From Prosthecobacter vanneervenii (GTDB lineage: Bacteria; Verrucomicrobiota; Verrucomicrobiia; Verrucomicrobiales; Verrucomicrobiaceae), in assembly GCF_014203095.1 (NCBI RefSeq), contig NZ_JACHIG010000006.1:310001-374000 (forward strand): 64,000 bases of DNA. The letters run 5' to 3'. Shown here piece after piece: positions 55,665 through 64,000 of this stretch. Numbering within the stretch: position 1 is the first letter of the stretch; every line of letters starts with the position of its first letter. The notes beneath the pieces were generated by a model that searched no databases, was not told the origin of the DNA, and saw only the letters and a list, made by a program, of their open reading frames with translations. The position numbers and the translations under genes were made by a program.

Positions 55665-55713
55665 GGGGTCTCCTGACCCCGGATCATAGTGGTCCGCACA
55701 GTCCTCTGTGCGG
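55665..55713. other. Two hairpins with TCCT loops after polX
   Basis: GGGGTC-TCCT-GACCCC (55665-55680) and CCGCACAG-TCCT-CTGTGCGG (55694-55713) are perfect 6-bp and 8-bp stems with identical TCCT loops, 13 bp apart, in the space between the convergent polX and NlpC/P60 genes. No T-run follows either, so they are not textbook intrinsic terminators, but they are well placed to end or stabilise transcripts from both sides. Confidence 0.6.
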
Positions 55714-55780
55714 CACGCGCGGGCCTGCGGTTGCAAGAACTCTCTGCGTCACCGCTCGGAACTGCGGCTCACAGTTCCCC

Positions 55781-56608
55781 TCACTTCTCCGGAATGATCC
55801 TCAGCGCGTGGCTCGCCTTGCTGGCATACCACCAGCCCTTTTTAAAGGGGCGCAGGTGCACACCATCCGGGATCGGCACTCCGTTGCTGTCTTTGGTTCC
55901 AGTGCCCGTGCTGTCCAGCACCAGCGGCACGCCATCCGGGCTGCGGCCTATCTTTCCCACCCATAGCACCACATGGGACACCTCGCCCTTGTTGCTCTTC
56001 ACAAAGAGCAGATCACCCGTGAGCAGCGTCTTTTCAAAATCTTCGTAGCGCTCGGGTAGCTCGATGCGCTTCACCGAGATTTTTCGCCCCGCTCCCGGGC
56101 CAGGAGCCTCGGTCAGTTCGGCCTGGTCCTGCACATCTCCGGTGGGCTTGATGCCCAGCGCTAGGTTGTACACAAAGGCCGTGAAGTTGCTGCAATCCAC
56201 CCCCTTCGTCACAGGCGTGGTCTGCTTCTCATCCTTCGGCCAGCTCGCTGGCGGTTCCCAATCCGGCACGTGATGATGCTGGTAAGTGTACCCCACAAAG
56301 CGCATGGCGGTGGCGATCACCCGCTGACGCGACCACTCCGGGCTTTTATTGCTCATGCCAGCGGGCGCGCCGAAATGCTTTGCCGCAGGCCCCCAGTATT
56401 TCCAGCGCCGTTGGTTGGCTTCATCATACCAGTCTCGATAGGGCACGCTGGCCTCCTCCTTCCAGTTGCCACGCGGCCCTTTCAAGATGTCGCCTATCAG
56501 TTCCTCGTCGCTGTAGGTGAAGGCCACCTTGTAGGGAGATTGGTAGTCGGCGGCGGTCAGCGCGCTGCAGTAAAGCAGCAGGGAAAGCAGAAGCAGGCTG
56601 GTCTTCAT
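55781..56608 (-). CDS. Secreted NlpC/P60-like cysteine hydrolase
   Basis: A 275-residue exported protein. Signal peptide MKTSLLLLSLLLYCSALTAADY. The catalytic Cys is C139 in GVDCSNFTAFVYN and the His is H212 in VSHVVLWVG, matching the NlpC/P60 papain-like fold (DCSxF and HVxLxxG). A preceding VIATAMRFVGYTYQHHHVPDWE segment and a GDLLFV strand fit the family. It probably cleaves peptidoglycan stem peptides in the periplasm or outside; other amide substrates are possible. It lies 25 bp downstream of the M20 hydrolase gene's stop on the same strand, so the two may be one unit. Confidence 0.82.
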   Translation of the reverse strand: MKTSLLLLSLLLYCSALTAADYQSPYKVAFTYSDEELIGDILKGPRGNWKEEASVPYRDWYDEANQRRWKYWGPAAKHFGAPAGMSNKSPEWSRQRVIATAMRFVGYTYQHHHVPDWEPPASWPKDEKQTTPVTKGVDCSNFTAFVYNLALGIKPTGDVQDQAELTEAPGPGAGRKISVKRIELPERYEDFEKTLLTGDLLFVKSNKGEVSHVVLWVGKIGRSPDGVPLVLDSTGTGTKDSNGVPIPDGVHLRPFKKGWWYASKASHALRIIPEK

Positions 56609-56633
56609 GGTGCTCCCTTAAACGCAGCCGCGG

Positions 56634-57935
56634 TCAGCGGCTTGCATCCAGAAAATCACACACCGCAGCCGCCATCACGGCCACCCCGGTTTTGAGGCTC
56701 TCTTCATCGCAGTCATACATCGGCGTGTGGCCGCCATAGGTGAAGCCTTTTTCCTCATTGGCCACGCCCAGGCGGAAGTAAAAGCCGGGCACCACCTGCG
56801 CAAAAAAGCTGAAATCCTCGCCGCCCATCCCAGGGATCAGCTCGATTACGTTCTTATCCCCCACGATCCGGCGAAAGACCGGCAGTGTGGCATCGATCAG
56901 CTTTTGATCATTGTGGATGCTCGGGTACGTCTTGCGGTACTCCATCTCGTAGGTGGCCCCATGGGCCGAGGTGATGCCTTTCAGGATGCGCTCCATCTGC
57001 TCGATCACCCCATCGCGAAAGGCCGCATCATACGTGCGCACCGTGCCGCCCAGCTCCACCTTCTCCGCGATGATGTTCTCGCGGTCTCCTCCGCTGATCG
57101 TGCCGATGCTGATTACCAGCGGCTGCCGCGTATTCGTCTGGCGGCTCTTGATCATCTGCAGCGCCATGATGGCCTCCGCCGCCACGGCGATCGCGTCCAC
57201 GCCTTTGTGCGGGGCCGAGCCATGCGCCATCTTGCCATGAATGGTGATGTGGAAGCGGTCGCTGTTCGCATTGTCATAGCCCGGCGTATAGCCGATCTGC
57301 CCCGCCTTCAGGTAATGCACCGCGTCATCCGTGCTACCAGCAGGCTGCACTACCGCCGTGGTGTGCAGGCCAAAGACCGCCGCAGGTTTCGGATTTTCCA
57401 TCACCCCCTCCGCCACCATCAGCTTGGCTCCCCAGTCGCCCTTGTAGGTGGCTGGCATGGCCTCCTCCGCAGGCTGAAAGAGAAACTTCACGCTGCCTTT
57501 CACCTGGTCCCGGTGCCGCATCAGCAGCTCAGCCACGCCCAGCGCGCAGGTCGTGTGCACATCATGTCCGCATGCATGCATCACCCCCGGATTTTGAGAG
57601 CGGTAGGGCGCGCTTCGCAGCTCCTTGATCGGCAGCGCATCCATGTCTGCACGCACCGCCACGCAGGGGCCGTCCTGGGCACCCTTCAGCACGGCCACCA
57701 CCCCGGTCTTGGCCACACCGGTTTTAATGTCGGTAAAACCCAGCGCTTTCAATCGGTCTGCCACCAGCTTGGACGTCCGCACCTCTTCATTCGGCAACTC
57801 CGGATGCATGTGAATGTCCCGGCGGATCTCCACCAGCCTGGGAAACATCTCATCGATGCTCTTTTGAAACAGCGCATCGCGCGTGTCTGCAGCGTAGAGG
57901 GAGGCGGAGAGCAGTAGCAGGCAAAGATATTTCAT
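56634..57935 (-). CDS. Exported M20-family amidohydrolase (hippurate hydrolase-like)
   Basis: A 433-residue zinc-dependent amidohydrolase with a cleavable signal peptide (MKYLCLLLLSASLYAAD). M20D features: VEIRRDIHMHPELPNEEVRT, ADMDALPIKE, GVMHACGHDVHTTCALG with the metal-ligand Cys/His, FLFQPAEE, dimerisation or lid domain around TIHGKMAHGSAPHKGVDAIAVAAEAI, and MGGEDFSFFAQVVPGFYFRLG near the C-terminus. Such enzymes release amino acids from N-acyl or N-benzoyl conjugates. The signal peptide puts it in the periplasm, which is less usual than cytosolic relatives. It precedes the NlpC/P60 gene on the same strand. Confidence 0.93.
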   Translation of the reverse strand: MKYLCLLLLSASLYAADTRDALFQKSIDEMFPRLVEIRRDIHMHPELPNEEVRTSKLVADRLKALGFTDIKTGVAKTGVVAVLKGAQDGPCVAVRADMDALPIKELRSAPYRSQNPGVMHACGHDVHTTCALGVAELLMRHRDQVKGSVKFLFQPAEEAMPATYKGDWGAKLMVAEGVMENPKPAAVFGLHTTAVVQPAGSTDDAVHYLKAGQIGYTPGYDNANSDRFHITIHGKMAHGSAPHKGVDAIAVAAEAIMALQMIKSRQTNTRQPLVISIGTISGGDRENIIAEKVELGGTVRTYDAAFRDGVIEQMERILKGITSAHGATYEMEYRKTYPSIHNDQKLIDATLPVFRRIVGDKNVIELIPGMGGEDFSFFAQVVPGFYFRLGVANEEKGFTYGGHTPMYDCDEESLKTGVAVMAAAVCDFLDASR

Positions 57936-58012
57936 AACAGGCAGACGTTGGAGCCATGCCGATTTGTTCAGGCTTTGCTATATTCCGCCTGTTTGTCTTG
58001 CCAGTTGCCTTC

Positions 58013-58891
58013 TCACGCCACCGGCGGCGCATTCAAGTCCAGCCCCAGCTTCTTCAGCTCCCATTCTTTCGAGGCCCAGTCGATCTCCGCCGGAGTGCCC
58101 ACGGGCTTCTCGTTGGTAAAGATGCCCACGGACATCGCACGCACCCGACGGTGGGTGGCGTGTTTGTCCACCAGCGGCATGCCCTGCGTTTTCGGGTTGG
58201 GATTCTGCGCGGCCTTTTCCTCCTCCTGCCACACGGTGGCCACCTGGTGCAGCGCCACGATGCGGTACCAGTGCCATGGCAGCTCGCACACCACATGGTC
58301 GCGGCACCAGCGCCAGCTGGCCATGCGCTCCAGCTCGGCGGGGCGCACCAGAAAGCAGCGCACGCATTTGCGCCGCACCACCTGGCGGTCCTCGCACGTC
58401 ATCGCAAAGAGCCATGTCTCACGCGGAAAAGGCGTCGTGCCCAGATGCCCGGAGATGTGGTTGAAGGCATCATTGAGCACCTCAAATCCCAGCACACCCT
58501 CCGTGCGCAGCACGGGCTTGCGCAGCGTGGTGATGTCCGCCATCTCGCGCACGATCTTGCGTGCAGCCGGGTTGTCATAGAGCTCGTTCACCGTGGTGCT
58601 GGGCATCAGGTTGCGGAAAATGAGGGCGTACTTGTCCGTGCCCGGCACGGGCACCAGAAAGTGCGCCTGAAACAGCACATCGTCAGAGTCTCCCCGGCGC
58701 AGGCGGTCCAGCGCTTTCAGGTGCCTGCGGAAGAGCAGGAACCAGCTCGCCCCAAAGCCCAGCAGAAAGCCGACAAATTTGCCCGTGATCTCCGGCACCA
58801 CGCGGTTCCACTCCAGATTCCGCAGCCAGTCCGCCACCTGCTGCGCATTCAGACTGCCTGCCCATTGGATGAATTGATCGTAGAGATTCAT
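58013..58891 (-). CDS. Hypothetical protein with one membrane segment
   Basis: A 292-residue protein (start ATG 58891, MNLYDQFIQWAGSLNAQQ). A hydrophobic stretch about 33-53 (GKFVGFLLGFGASWFLLF) is the only membrane segment; the large C-terminal part is soluble with several Trp/Cys/His clusters (RRKCVRCFLVRPAELERMASWRW, CRDHVVCELPWHWYRIV). The two Cys pairs could bind metal, but no family is recognised. An upstream in-frame ATG at 58993 adds 34 residues without support. A weakly structured 165-bp intergenic region separates it from the LprI-like gene. Confidence 0.6.
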   Translation of the reverse strand: MNLYDQFIQWAGSLNAQQVADWLRNLEWNRVVPEITGKFVGFLLGFGASWFLLFRRHLKALDRLRRGDSDDVLFQAHFLVPVPGTDKYALIFRNLMPSTTVNELYDNPAARKIVREMADITTLRKPVLRTEGVLGFEVLNDAFNHISGHLGTTPFPRETWLFAMTCEDRQVVRRKCVRCFLVRPAELERMASWRWCRDHVVCELPWHWYRIVALHQVATVWQEEEKAAQNPNPKTQGMPLVDKHATHRRVRAMSVGIFTNEKPVGTPAEIDWASKEWELKKLGLDLNAPPVA

Positions 58892-59056
58892 GAAGATATC
58901 GGAGGGGGGGCGGAGACGGCGGAGACTAGGGGTAAAACCTTGTTTATCAAGGTGTGAAGGTGAATTCATAATCACCCGTTTCCTGATGATCAAGAAATCG
59001 AAAGAACCCGAGCCAAAACGTGGACATCCAAGCGCCCGCAGCTAATCTGATGCCAC

Positions 59057-59803
59057 ATGCGCACCGCTATTTTAGCTCTCTCTCTGCTGCTGCTCACGAC
59101 GGCTTTGATTGGCTCCGCATTCGCCGAGGACAAACCCCTCACCCGCGAGGCCGCCAAGGCACTCTTTGACAAAGCAGACCACGCCCTCAATGAAGCCTGG
59201 GCCGCTGCTAAAAAGGAGCTGTCGGAAGCCGACTTCAACAAGCTCAAGGAAGACCAGCGCGCCTGGGTCGAGCATCGTGATTACCTCGCTCGCTCGCCAC
59301 AGTTTACCGGGACCAGCGGCCAGGATGATTTGTCCCTGGATGCGCCTGAATACCTGCAGGCCGCCGCCGGTCTGGAGGACGAGCGCACTGAGTGGCTCAA
59401 AGGCTTGATCCAGGATTGGAACGTGGAAGGGCTGACTGGAGCTTGGTCAGACAGCCGTGGCGGCAGCATTCAGATCGTCGAAAAGGACGGCCATCTGTTC
59501 TTCAACATCGAGTGTGTACGCGGCCCCACCTCTCACAGTGGCGATCTCAGCGGCGTCGCCGTTTGGAATTCTCCCATAGGCTGGTTCAGCGACAAAGGAC
59601 TCGACAAAGACAAGCCCGATGAAACTAACCTCAGCTTCGTCCTGAGCGACAAAAAGCTCCAGATCACTGGCGCAAACACCGGCTACTACCATGGCGCCCG
59701 CGCCTATTTTGACGGCAGCTACGTGCGCGTGAAGTCTTTGACGCCGCAAGAGCAGGCCGTAGTGATTAAAGAGGCAAAATCCGGCGAAGCGCCGCAGCAG
59801 TAA
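59057..59803 (+). CDS. Exported protein with LprI-like (DUF1311) domain
   Basis: A 248-residue exported protein. Signal peptide [25 protein letters not shown] (cleavage after AFA). The first domain (about 28-75) has the LprI/DUF1311 pattern: [39 protein letters not shown], ending in the RDxxA block; the usual Cys pairs of the family are missing. The second part (from 110) is beta-rich: [46 protein letters not shown], a pattern common in secreted lipocalin-like or LprI-associated modules. LprI proteins in other bacteria bind lysozyme. A protective role in the periplasm is a guess. It precedes the VF530-like gene by 23 bp. Confidence 0.7.
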   Translation: MRTAILALSLLLLTTALIGSAFAEDKPLTREAAKALFDKADHALNEAWAAAKKELSEADFNKLKEDQRAWVEHRDYLARSPQFTGTSGQDDLSLDAPEYLQAAAGLEDERTEWLKGLIQDWNVEGLTGAWSDSRGGSIQIVEKDGHLFFNIECVRGPTSHSGDLSGVAVWNSPIGWFSDKGLDKDKPDETNLSFVLSDKKLQITGANTGYYHGARAYFDGSYVRVKSLTPQEQAVVIKEAKSGEAPQQ

Positions 59804-59826
59804 ATCACCCACTCTCCCATCTCACC

Positions 59827-60096
59827 ATGCACGCCGCAGGCCCCAAAAATCCGCTCCATGGCATCACTCTCCAGATGATGGTCACCCAGCTCGTCGATCA
59901 CTACGGCTGGGAGATGCTCGGCCGCATGATCCCGATCAACTGCTTCAACTGGCAGCCCAGCATCAAATCCAGCCTCACCTTCCTCCGCCGCACCCAGTGG
60001 GCTCGTGACAAAGTCGAAGCGCTCTACCTCGACTCGCTCCCAGACTTCAAGCAGCCGCAGAAAGAAGGCGAGCCGCAGACTGGAAGCGCAGAGTGA
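59827..60096 (+). CDS. VF530/DUF2132-family small protein
   Basis: An 89-residue cytosolic protein. [65 protein letters not shown] matches the VF530/DUF2132 signature (NPLHGxTLexLLxxLVxxYGWexLgxxIxINCFxxxPSixSSLkFLRkTxWAR) almost residue by residue. The family is small, helical and of uncertain function; a DNA-binding role has been proposed. It follows the LprI-like gene by 23 bp on the same strand. A strong hairpin begins 37 bp after its stop. Confidence 0.9.
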   Translation: MHAAGPKNPLHGITLQMMVTQLVDHYGWEMLGRMIPINCFNWQPSIKSSLTFLRRTQWARDKVEALYLDSLPDFKQPQKEGEPQTGSAE

Positions 60097-60133
60097 TGAA
60101 AGTGCACGCAGTGTAGGAAACCTAGCGAGGAGT

Positions 60134-60158
60134 GTTCCGCACACTCCGTGTGCGGAAC
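60134..60158. other. Strong hairpin with TCC loop after the VF530 gene
   Basis: GTTCCGCACAC (60134-60144) and GTGTGCGGAAC (60148-60158) form a perfect 11-bp stem with the three-base loop TCC, in the space between the convergent VF530-like gene and the LolD-type ATPase. No T-run follows on either strand. The CCGCACA core and the TCC loop recall the hairpin at 55694-55713. Confidence 0.7.
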
Positions 60159-60187
60159 GGGGTAGTGTGCCCCCGGCGCCTTGCTCC

Positions 60188-60940
60188 TTAAAGCCTCTCC
60201 ACGTGCTTCAGATGCTCCGGCGGTGGGTTGTCAGCATCCACATCATGGATCTCCACCACGCGCCCGTCGTCCATGTTCGCGATCCGGTTCGCATGATGAA
60301 AGATGCGGTTGTCATGCGTTACGATCAGCACCGCACGGTCCTTCCCACGAGCCACGTGCTCAAAGAGCTCCATCACCACATGCCCGTTCTTGGCATCCAG
60401 CGCGGCGGTGGGCTCGTCGCAGATGATCAGCTCCGGCTCATGTACCAGAGCACGGGCGATCGCCACACGCTGCTGCTGCCCGCCTGAGAGCTGGGAGGGC
60501 CGGTGCTTCGTGCGCTCTCCCAGCCCCACCTGATCCAGCACCTCCTTGGCGCGCTTCTCGGCCTTCGAGGCGGACACGCCCTGGATCAGCAGCGGCACGC
60601 TCACATTCTCCACGCAGCTCAGCGTCGGGATCAGGTTAAAGGACTGGAAGATGAAACCGATGTGCTGCGCCCGGAATCGCGTGATCTCAGCCGTGGACAT
60701 TTTCCGCAGATCCTGCCCCAGCACCTGCAGCTCCCCGGCATCCGCTTTCAGCGTGCCGGCAATGATGCTGATCAGCGTCGTCTTGCCGCAGCCGGACGGC
60801 CCCACCAGCATGGTGATGTCTCCCCGCCGCACCTCCAGCTCGATCTCCTTGAGCACCTGCAGCCGCGCGCCTCCATCTCCAAAGCTCTTGGAGATGCCCT
60901 TCACATGTGCCGCCAGACGGCCGGTTTCAGCTTTGCTCAT
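60188..60940 (-). CDS. LolD/MacB-type ABC transporter ATP-binding protein (orphan)
   Basis: A 250-residue ATPase. Walker [21 protein letters not shown]-loop [23 protein letters not shown], signature [20 protein letters not shown], Walker [17 protein letters not shown] and switch VTHDNR are intact. The [18 protein letters not shown] and [27 protein letters not shown] blocks are typical of LolD/MacB/DevA-type ATPases that couple to a tripartite or lipoprotein exporter. No permease is adjacent on this strand; the next gene upstream is on the other strand. The partner must be elsewhere. Start ATG 60940; C-terminal tail [17 protein letters not shown] is a little extended. Confidence 0.88.
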   Translation of the reverse strand: MSKAETGRLAAHVKGISKSFGDGGARLQVLKEIELEVRRGDITMLVGPSGCGKTTLISIIAGTLKADAGELQVLGQDLRKMSTAEITRFRAQHIGFIFQSFNLIPTLSCVENVSVPLLIQGVSASKAEKRAKEVLDQVGLGERTKHRPSQLSGGQQQRVAIARALVHEPELIICDEPTAALDAKNGHVVMELFEHVARGKDRAVLIVTHDNRIFHHANRIANMDDGRVVEIHDVDADNPPPEHLKHVERL

Positions 60941-61095
60941 TCGTTTGGACTTCCTACGCGGTCCTGATGCCTGCGGTTGCCTGTGAGTTCAAGTCGGGAC
61001 TGCACCCCTGTACCATGCTTCAGCGCATTCCGGTCTCCTCAAAGTCATTGCAACACCCGCTGCGCTGCCGGTGTTTACTGCTCTCCATTTTCACC

Positions 61096-62748
61096 ATGAA
61101 GCACAAGACACTGATCCCCCTCCTGGCCCTTGTGGCAGGCCTCACCGCGGCCCATGCCGCGCCGCCCAAAGCTCCCAAGCTCGTGGTCGCCATCCTCGTG
61201 GATCAGCTGCGCTACGACTATCTCGACCGCTTCCACGCTCAGTTTGTCGAAGGCGGCCTTCGCGAGCTCACGGACAAAGGCGCCTTCATGACCTTCGCGC
61301 AGTACAATTACTACCCCACCATCACCGCGCCGGGCCACGCCAGCTTCTTCAGCGGCAGCTCGCCCATGATGCACGGCGTCATCGCCAATGACTGGTTCGA
61401 CAAGCGCAGCGGCGAGATGATGTACTGTGTGGAGGATGCAGGCGTGACCGGCGTGGGCACCAAGCCCGACGCCAAGGCCGGCAAGATGTCCCCGCGCAAT
61501 TTCACCGGAGCCACCGTGGCGGATCAGATGCGCCTCCACTGGGGCTCCAAGGTGGTCAGCATGTCCGTCAAGGATCGCGGCGCCATCCTGCCTGCTGGCA
61601 AGAAGCCCACCGGTGCCTACTGGTTCGAGTCCGCCTCGGGCAATTTCATCACCAGCAGCTACTACCAGAACGAGCTGCCCGCCTGGGTGAAGGCCTTCAA
61701 TGACAGCAAGCGCCCGGACGCCTTCGTCGGTCAGACCTGGGAGCGTCTGTTGGATGAGAAACAGTATTCCGAGTCTGACGAGTCCGCTGGGGAGAGCCAC
61801 CTCGCTGGCGAAAAAGGCAGCACCTTCCCGCACAAGGTCATCAAGGAGGAGAAGGAAGGCTACGAGCCCATCCTCTCCACTCCCTATGGCAACCAGCTCC
61901 TCATGGAGTTTGCCAAAGCTGCCATCGAAGGAGAAAAGCTGGGGCAGGGGAGCCAGCCTGATCTCCTGTGCGTCTCGTTCTCATCCATCGACTACTGCGG
62001 CCACAAGTTCGGCCCCTACTCCCAGGAGGTTCATGACATCACCCTGCGCCTGGACCGCCAGTTGAAGGAACTCTTTGCCTACCTCGACAAAAAAGTCGGT
62101 CTGGCCAATGTGGTCATGGTTCTCACCGCCGACCACGGTGTGGCCCCCAATCCTGAAAATGCCAAGGAGCAGGGCCTCGATGGTGGCCGCCCGGCCATCA
62201 CAGACATGCTCGTGGAGCTGCAGTCCAAAGTCGCCGAGCGCTTCGGCGAGGGGCACTACTTCCTCTCTCCCAAAGGCAGCCTCAAGCCCCGCCTTGTGGA
62301 AGGAAATCTCTACTTCGACCACGCCGTCCTGGCCGAGAAAAAGCTCCAGCCCGAAGTGCTTACCGACTTCATCCGCGAGTGGGCTCTCTCCACCGGCGTG
62401 GTGCACGCCGTTTACAGCCGCCAGCAGCTTCTCGAAGGCCGCGCCCCCGGCGTCATCGGCCAGCGCATTGCCAACGGCTTCAATGGCGAGCGCAGTGGCG
62501 ATGCCGTGATCATCCTCAAGCCCTGGCTCATCGCCGGCACTGGCAAGCCCGCCACCGGCACCACCCACGGCTCACCCTTCTCCTACGACACCCATATCCC
62601 TATCATCTTCTACGGCGCCCCCTTCAAAACCGGCCGCTACGCCGATGAGTTCAGCATCACCGACCTCGCCCCCACCCTCAGCGCCGCCCTAGGCATCCAG
62701 GAGCCCCCCATGTGCATGGGCAAGCCGCTGGTGCGTGCGCTGAAATAA
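61096..62748 (+). CDS. Exported alkaline phosphatase superfamily protein (PafA-like)
   Basis: A 550-residue exported phosphatase. Start ATG 61096 (MKHKTLIPLLALVAGLTAAHAAPP), signal peptide with AHA cleavage site. Catalytic region LVVAILVDQLRYDYLDRF gives the first metal-ligand Asp, and YNYYPTITAPGHASFFSGSSPMMHGVIANDW carries the nucleophile Thr and the PGHAS signature of the PafA/type I phosphodiesterase-nucleotide pyrophosphatase group. The C-terminal metal ligands are in SIDYCGHKFGPYSQE, VLTADHGVAPNPEN and THGSPFSYDTHIPIIFYG. It should hydrolyse phosphomonoesters in the periplasm. A longer open frame from 60907 has no signal. It is convergent with uvrA. Confidence 0.92.
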   Translation: MKHKTLIPLLALVAGLTAAHAAPPKAPKLVVAILVDQLRYDYLDRFHAQFVEGGLRELTDKGAFMTFAQYNYYPTITAPGHASFFSGSSPMMHGVIANDWFDKRSGEMMYCVEDAGVTGVGTKPDAKAGKMSPRNFTGATVADQMRLHWGSKVVSMSVKDRGAILPAGKKPTGAYWFESASGNFITSSYYQNELPAWVKAFNDSKRPDAFVGQTWERLLDEKQYSESDESAGESHLAGEKGSTFPHKVIKEEKEGYEPILSTPYGNQLLMEFAKAAIEGEKLGQGSQPDLLCVSFSSIDYCGHKFGPYSQEVHDITLRLDRQLKELFAYLDKKVGLANVVMVLTADHGVAPNPENAKEQGLDGGRPAITDMLVELQSKVAERFGEGHYFLSPKGSLKPRLVEGNLYFDHAVLAEKKLQPEVLTDFIREWALSTGVVHAVYSRQQLLEGRAPGVIGQRIANGFNGERSGDAVIILKPWLIAGTGKPATGTTHGSPFSYDTHIPIIFYGAPFKTGRYADEFSITDLAPTLSAALGIQEPPMCMGKPLVRALK

Positions 62749-62819
62749 GTGATGCGGGCACTCTTGCCCGCAGTCTGGAGGTCTGAGTTGTTCGGTGCAG
62801 GCCAGCGTGCCTGCATCAC
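62749..62819. terminator. Branched inverted-repeat structure between pafA-like gene and uvrA
   Basis: An outer stem GTGATGC (62749-62755) with GCATCAC (62813-62819) encloses two inner hairpins: TGCGGGCA-CTCT-TGCCCGCA (62753-62772) and TGCAGGC-CAGCGT-GCCTGCA (62796-62815). It overlaps the phosphatase stop by one base and lies 3 bp before the uvrA stop on the other strand. No T-run follows on either side, but the position between convergent genes suggests a shared terminator. Confidence 0.5.
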
Positions 62820-62822
62820 CCC

Positions 62823-64000
62823 TCACGCTCTCAAAAACCTCCCCGTCACACTCGCCTCATTCACCGCCACCTGCTTCGGCGTTCCCGCCGCCAGTACATA
62901 CCCGCCTTCCGTTCCTCCACCCGGCCCGAGATCAATGATCCAGTCCGCGCTGCGGATTACATCCAGGTGATGCTCGATGACGATCAGCGTATTCCCGGCA
63001 TCCCGCAGGCGCAGTAGCACGCCGAGAAGCGTCTGGATGTCCGCGCTGTGCAATCCCGTAGTAGGCTCGTCCAGCACATAGAGCGTGCGGCCGGTGCTTC
63101 GTTTCGCCAGCTCCGCGCTGAGCTTGATGCGCTGTGCCTCGCCGCCGGAGAGCGTCGCACCGCTCTGGCCCAGTTTGATATAGCCGAGGCCCGTCTCCTC
63201 CAGCGTGCGCAGCTTGGGGGAGATCGTGGTGCTGCGATCAAAGAAGCGCAGCGCCTCGCTCACCGTCATGTCCAGCACCTCGGCAATGTTCTTGCCCTTG
63301 AAGGTCACCTCCAGCGTCTCCGCGCCATAGCGCTTTCCTTTGCACGACTCGCAAGTCACATACACGTCCGCCAGGAAGTGCATGTCGATCTTGATGACTC
63401 CATCCCCCTCGCATTTCTCACAGCGGCCACCGGGTGTGTTAAAGCTGAAGCGCCCCGCATCATAGCCGCGCATGCGCGCCAGCGGCAGCTGTGCAAACAG
63501 ATCGCGGATCGGCCCAAACGCCCCCGTGTAGGTCGCGGGATTTGAGCGCGGACTGCGGCCGATGGGTGATTGATCGATCACCACCACCTTGTCGATGTGC
63601 TCCAGCCCCGTGATCTTCTCATGCGCTCCCGGAATCTCCTTGGCGTCATAAAAATGGCGGCGCAGAGCGCGCATCAGAATGTCATCCACCAGCGTCGATT
63701 TGCCGCTGCCAGACGGGCCCGTGACGCAGGTGAAAGCCCCCAGCGGAAACGCGGCGGTCACATTCCGCAGATTGTGCGCCGTGGCCTTGTGAATCGTCAG
63801 CGAGTGTCCCTTGGTCGGTTCACGGCTTTCGGTGATCAGCGTCTCCGGCAGCGCCTTGGCTTCGATCCTTGTCCTGCCGCTGAGAAATCCTCCCGTGATG
63901 GAGGCCGCATTCGCCGCGATCTCCGCCGGCGTGCCCTGCGCGGTGATCTTCCCGCCATGCGTGCCCGCTCCTGGCCCCAGCTCGATGATGTAATCCGCCG
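62823..64000 (-). CDS. uvrA: Excinuclease ABC subunit UvrA, C-terminal part (partial, runs off right edge)
   Basis: The last roughly 392 residues of UvrA; the 5' end lies beyond the window. The visible sequence starts within the first half's ATPase ([19 protein letters not shown], matching the D-loop or ABC-I end), continues through a linker and the second ATP-binding domain: Walker [17 protein letters not shown], the zinc finger [27 protein letters not shown], the UvrA signature [19 protein letters not shown] and Walker [14 protein letters not shown], ending GRFLRA. It recognises DNA damage for nucleotide excision repair. An internal ATG at 63761 is not a plausible start. No LexA box can be checked since the promoter is outside. 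Confidence 0.97.
   Translation of the reverse strand, partial: ADYIIELGPGAGTHGGKITAQGTPAEIAANAASITGGFLSGRTRIEAKALPETLITESREPTKGHSLTIHKATAHNLRNVTAAFPLGAFTCVTGPSGSGKSTLVDDILMRALRRHFYDAKEIPGAHEKITGLEHIDKVVVIDQSPIGRSPRSNPATYTGAFGPIRDLFAQLPLARMRGYDAGRFSFNTPGGRCEKCEGDGVIKIDMHFLADVYVTCESCKGKRYGAETLEVTFKGKNIAEVLDMTVSEALRFFDRSTTISPKLRTLEETGLGYIKLGQSGATLSGGEAQRIKLSAELAKRSTGRTLYVLDEPTTGLHSADIQTLLGVLLRLRDAGNTLIVIEHHLDVIRSADWIIDLGPGGGTEGGYVLAAGTPKQVAVNEASVTGRFLRA

Noticed and set aside
56727..57917. Plus-strand ORF of 396 codons opposite the M20 hydrolase
   Set aside because: Antisense shadow, rich in His, Arg and Leu without any motif.
60188..61095. MacB-like transporter operon around the LolD-type ATPase
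   Set aside because: No permease or membrane-fusion gene is adjacent; the flanking genes are a VF530-like protein and an exported phosphatase on the other strand.
62823..63761. Treating uvrA as a short gene beginning at an internal ATG
   Set aside because: The reading frame continues open to the right edge with conserved UvrA sequence, so the gene is simply cut by the window.

Overview
The window is a GC-rich (about 60 %) chromosomal stretch from a Gram-negative, heterotrophic bacterium, most likely a member of the Verrucomicrobia (Verrucomicrobiaceae / Prosthecobacter-like). The grounds are an outer-membrane gene set (complete Mla lipid transport, LptE, BamD-like protein, secretin, polysaccharide export), a sulfatase next to several Gfo/Idh-type sugar dehydrogenases and secreted proteins, and a site matching the TGTTC-N4-GAACA LexA motif that I recall being described for this phylum. 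No species can be named from sequence alone. No tRNA, rRNA, CRISPR array, insertion sequence or prophage was recognised; the window looks like stable core and lineage-specific chromosome.

Layout. 0-4.2 kb: ParB-like fragment, aldo/keto reductase, two hypotheticals, a gene-free stretch with REP-like palindromes, then smpB and rpoZ. 4.3-11.2 kb: GDP-mannose dehydratase, a dCMP-deaminase-type enzyme divergent from a small ORF behind a LexA-box promoter, then an exopolysaccharide export trio (beta-barrel protein, Wza-like protein, Wzc-like tyrosine autokinase). 11.3-17.8 kb: LysR regulator, lipoprotein, 13-repeat Sel1 protein, and a coupled sugar-metabolism operon (isomerase, secreted LamG-like protein, dehydrogenase). 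17.9-21.4 kb: mlaEFDCA operon for phospholipid transport between the membranes. 21.6-26.5 kb: orphan secretin and an ABC exporter pair. 26.5-41.4 kb: housekeeping and envelope genes (ligA, rnhA, glycosyltransferase, L,D-transpeptidase, proA, esterase, BamD-like, lptE, rsmI, glgP, sulfatase).

41.5-51 kb is the most unusual part: a membrane M48-type protein whose zinc ligands are degenerate, a membrane protein with one or two degenerate kinase folds, a lipoprotein, and further on a second membrane-anchored protein kinase homologue with the catalytic Asp and the DFG Asp both replaced. Interspersed are a Gfo/Idh dehydrogenase, a small membrane protein and a di-haem oxidoreductase. 51.1-55.7 kb: potABC (no potD in the window) and polX. 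55.8-64 kb: NlpC/P60 hydrolase, M20 amidohydrolase, hypotheticals, LprI-like and VF530-like proteins, an orphan LolD-type ATPase, a PafA-type phosphatase and the C-terminal part of uvrA running off the right edge.

Genes are tightly packed. Operons commonly use 4-nt ATGA/GTGA start-stop overlaps, and most starts lack a visible Shine-Dalgarno sequence, so starts were chosen by family N-termini, signal peptides and overlaps rather than by ribosome-binding sites.
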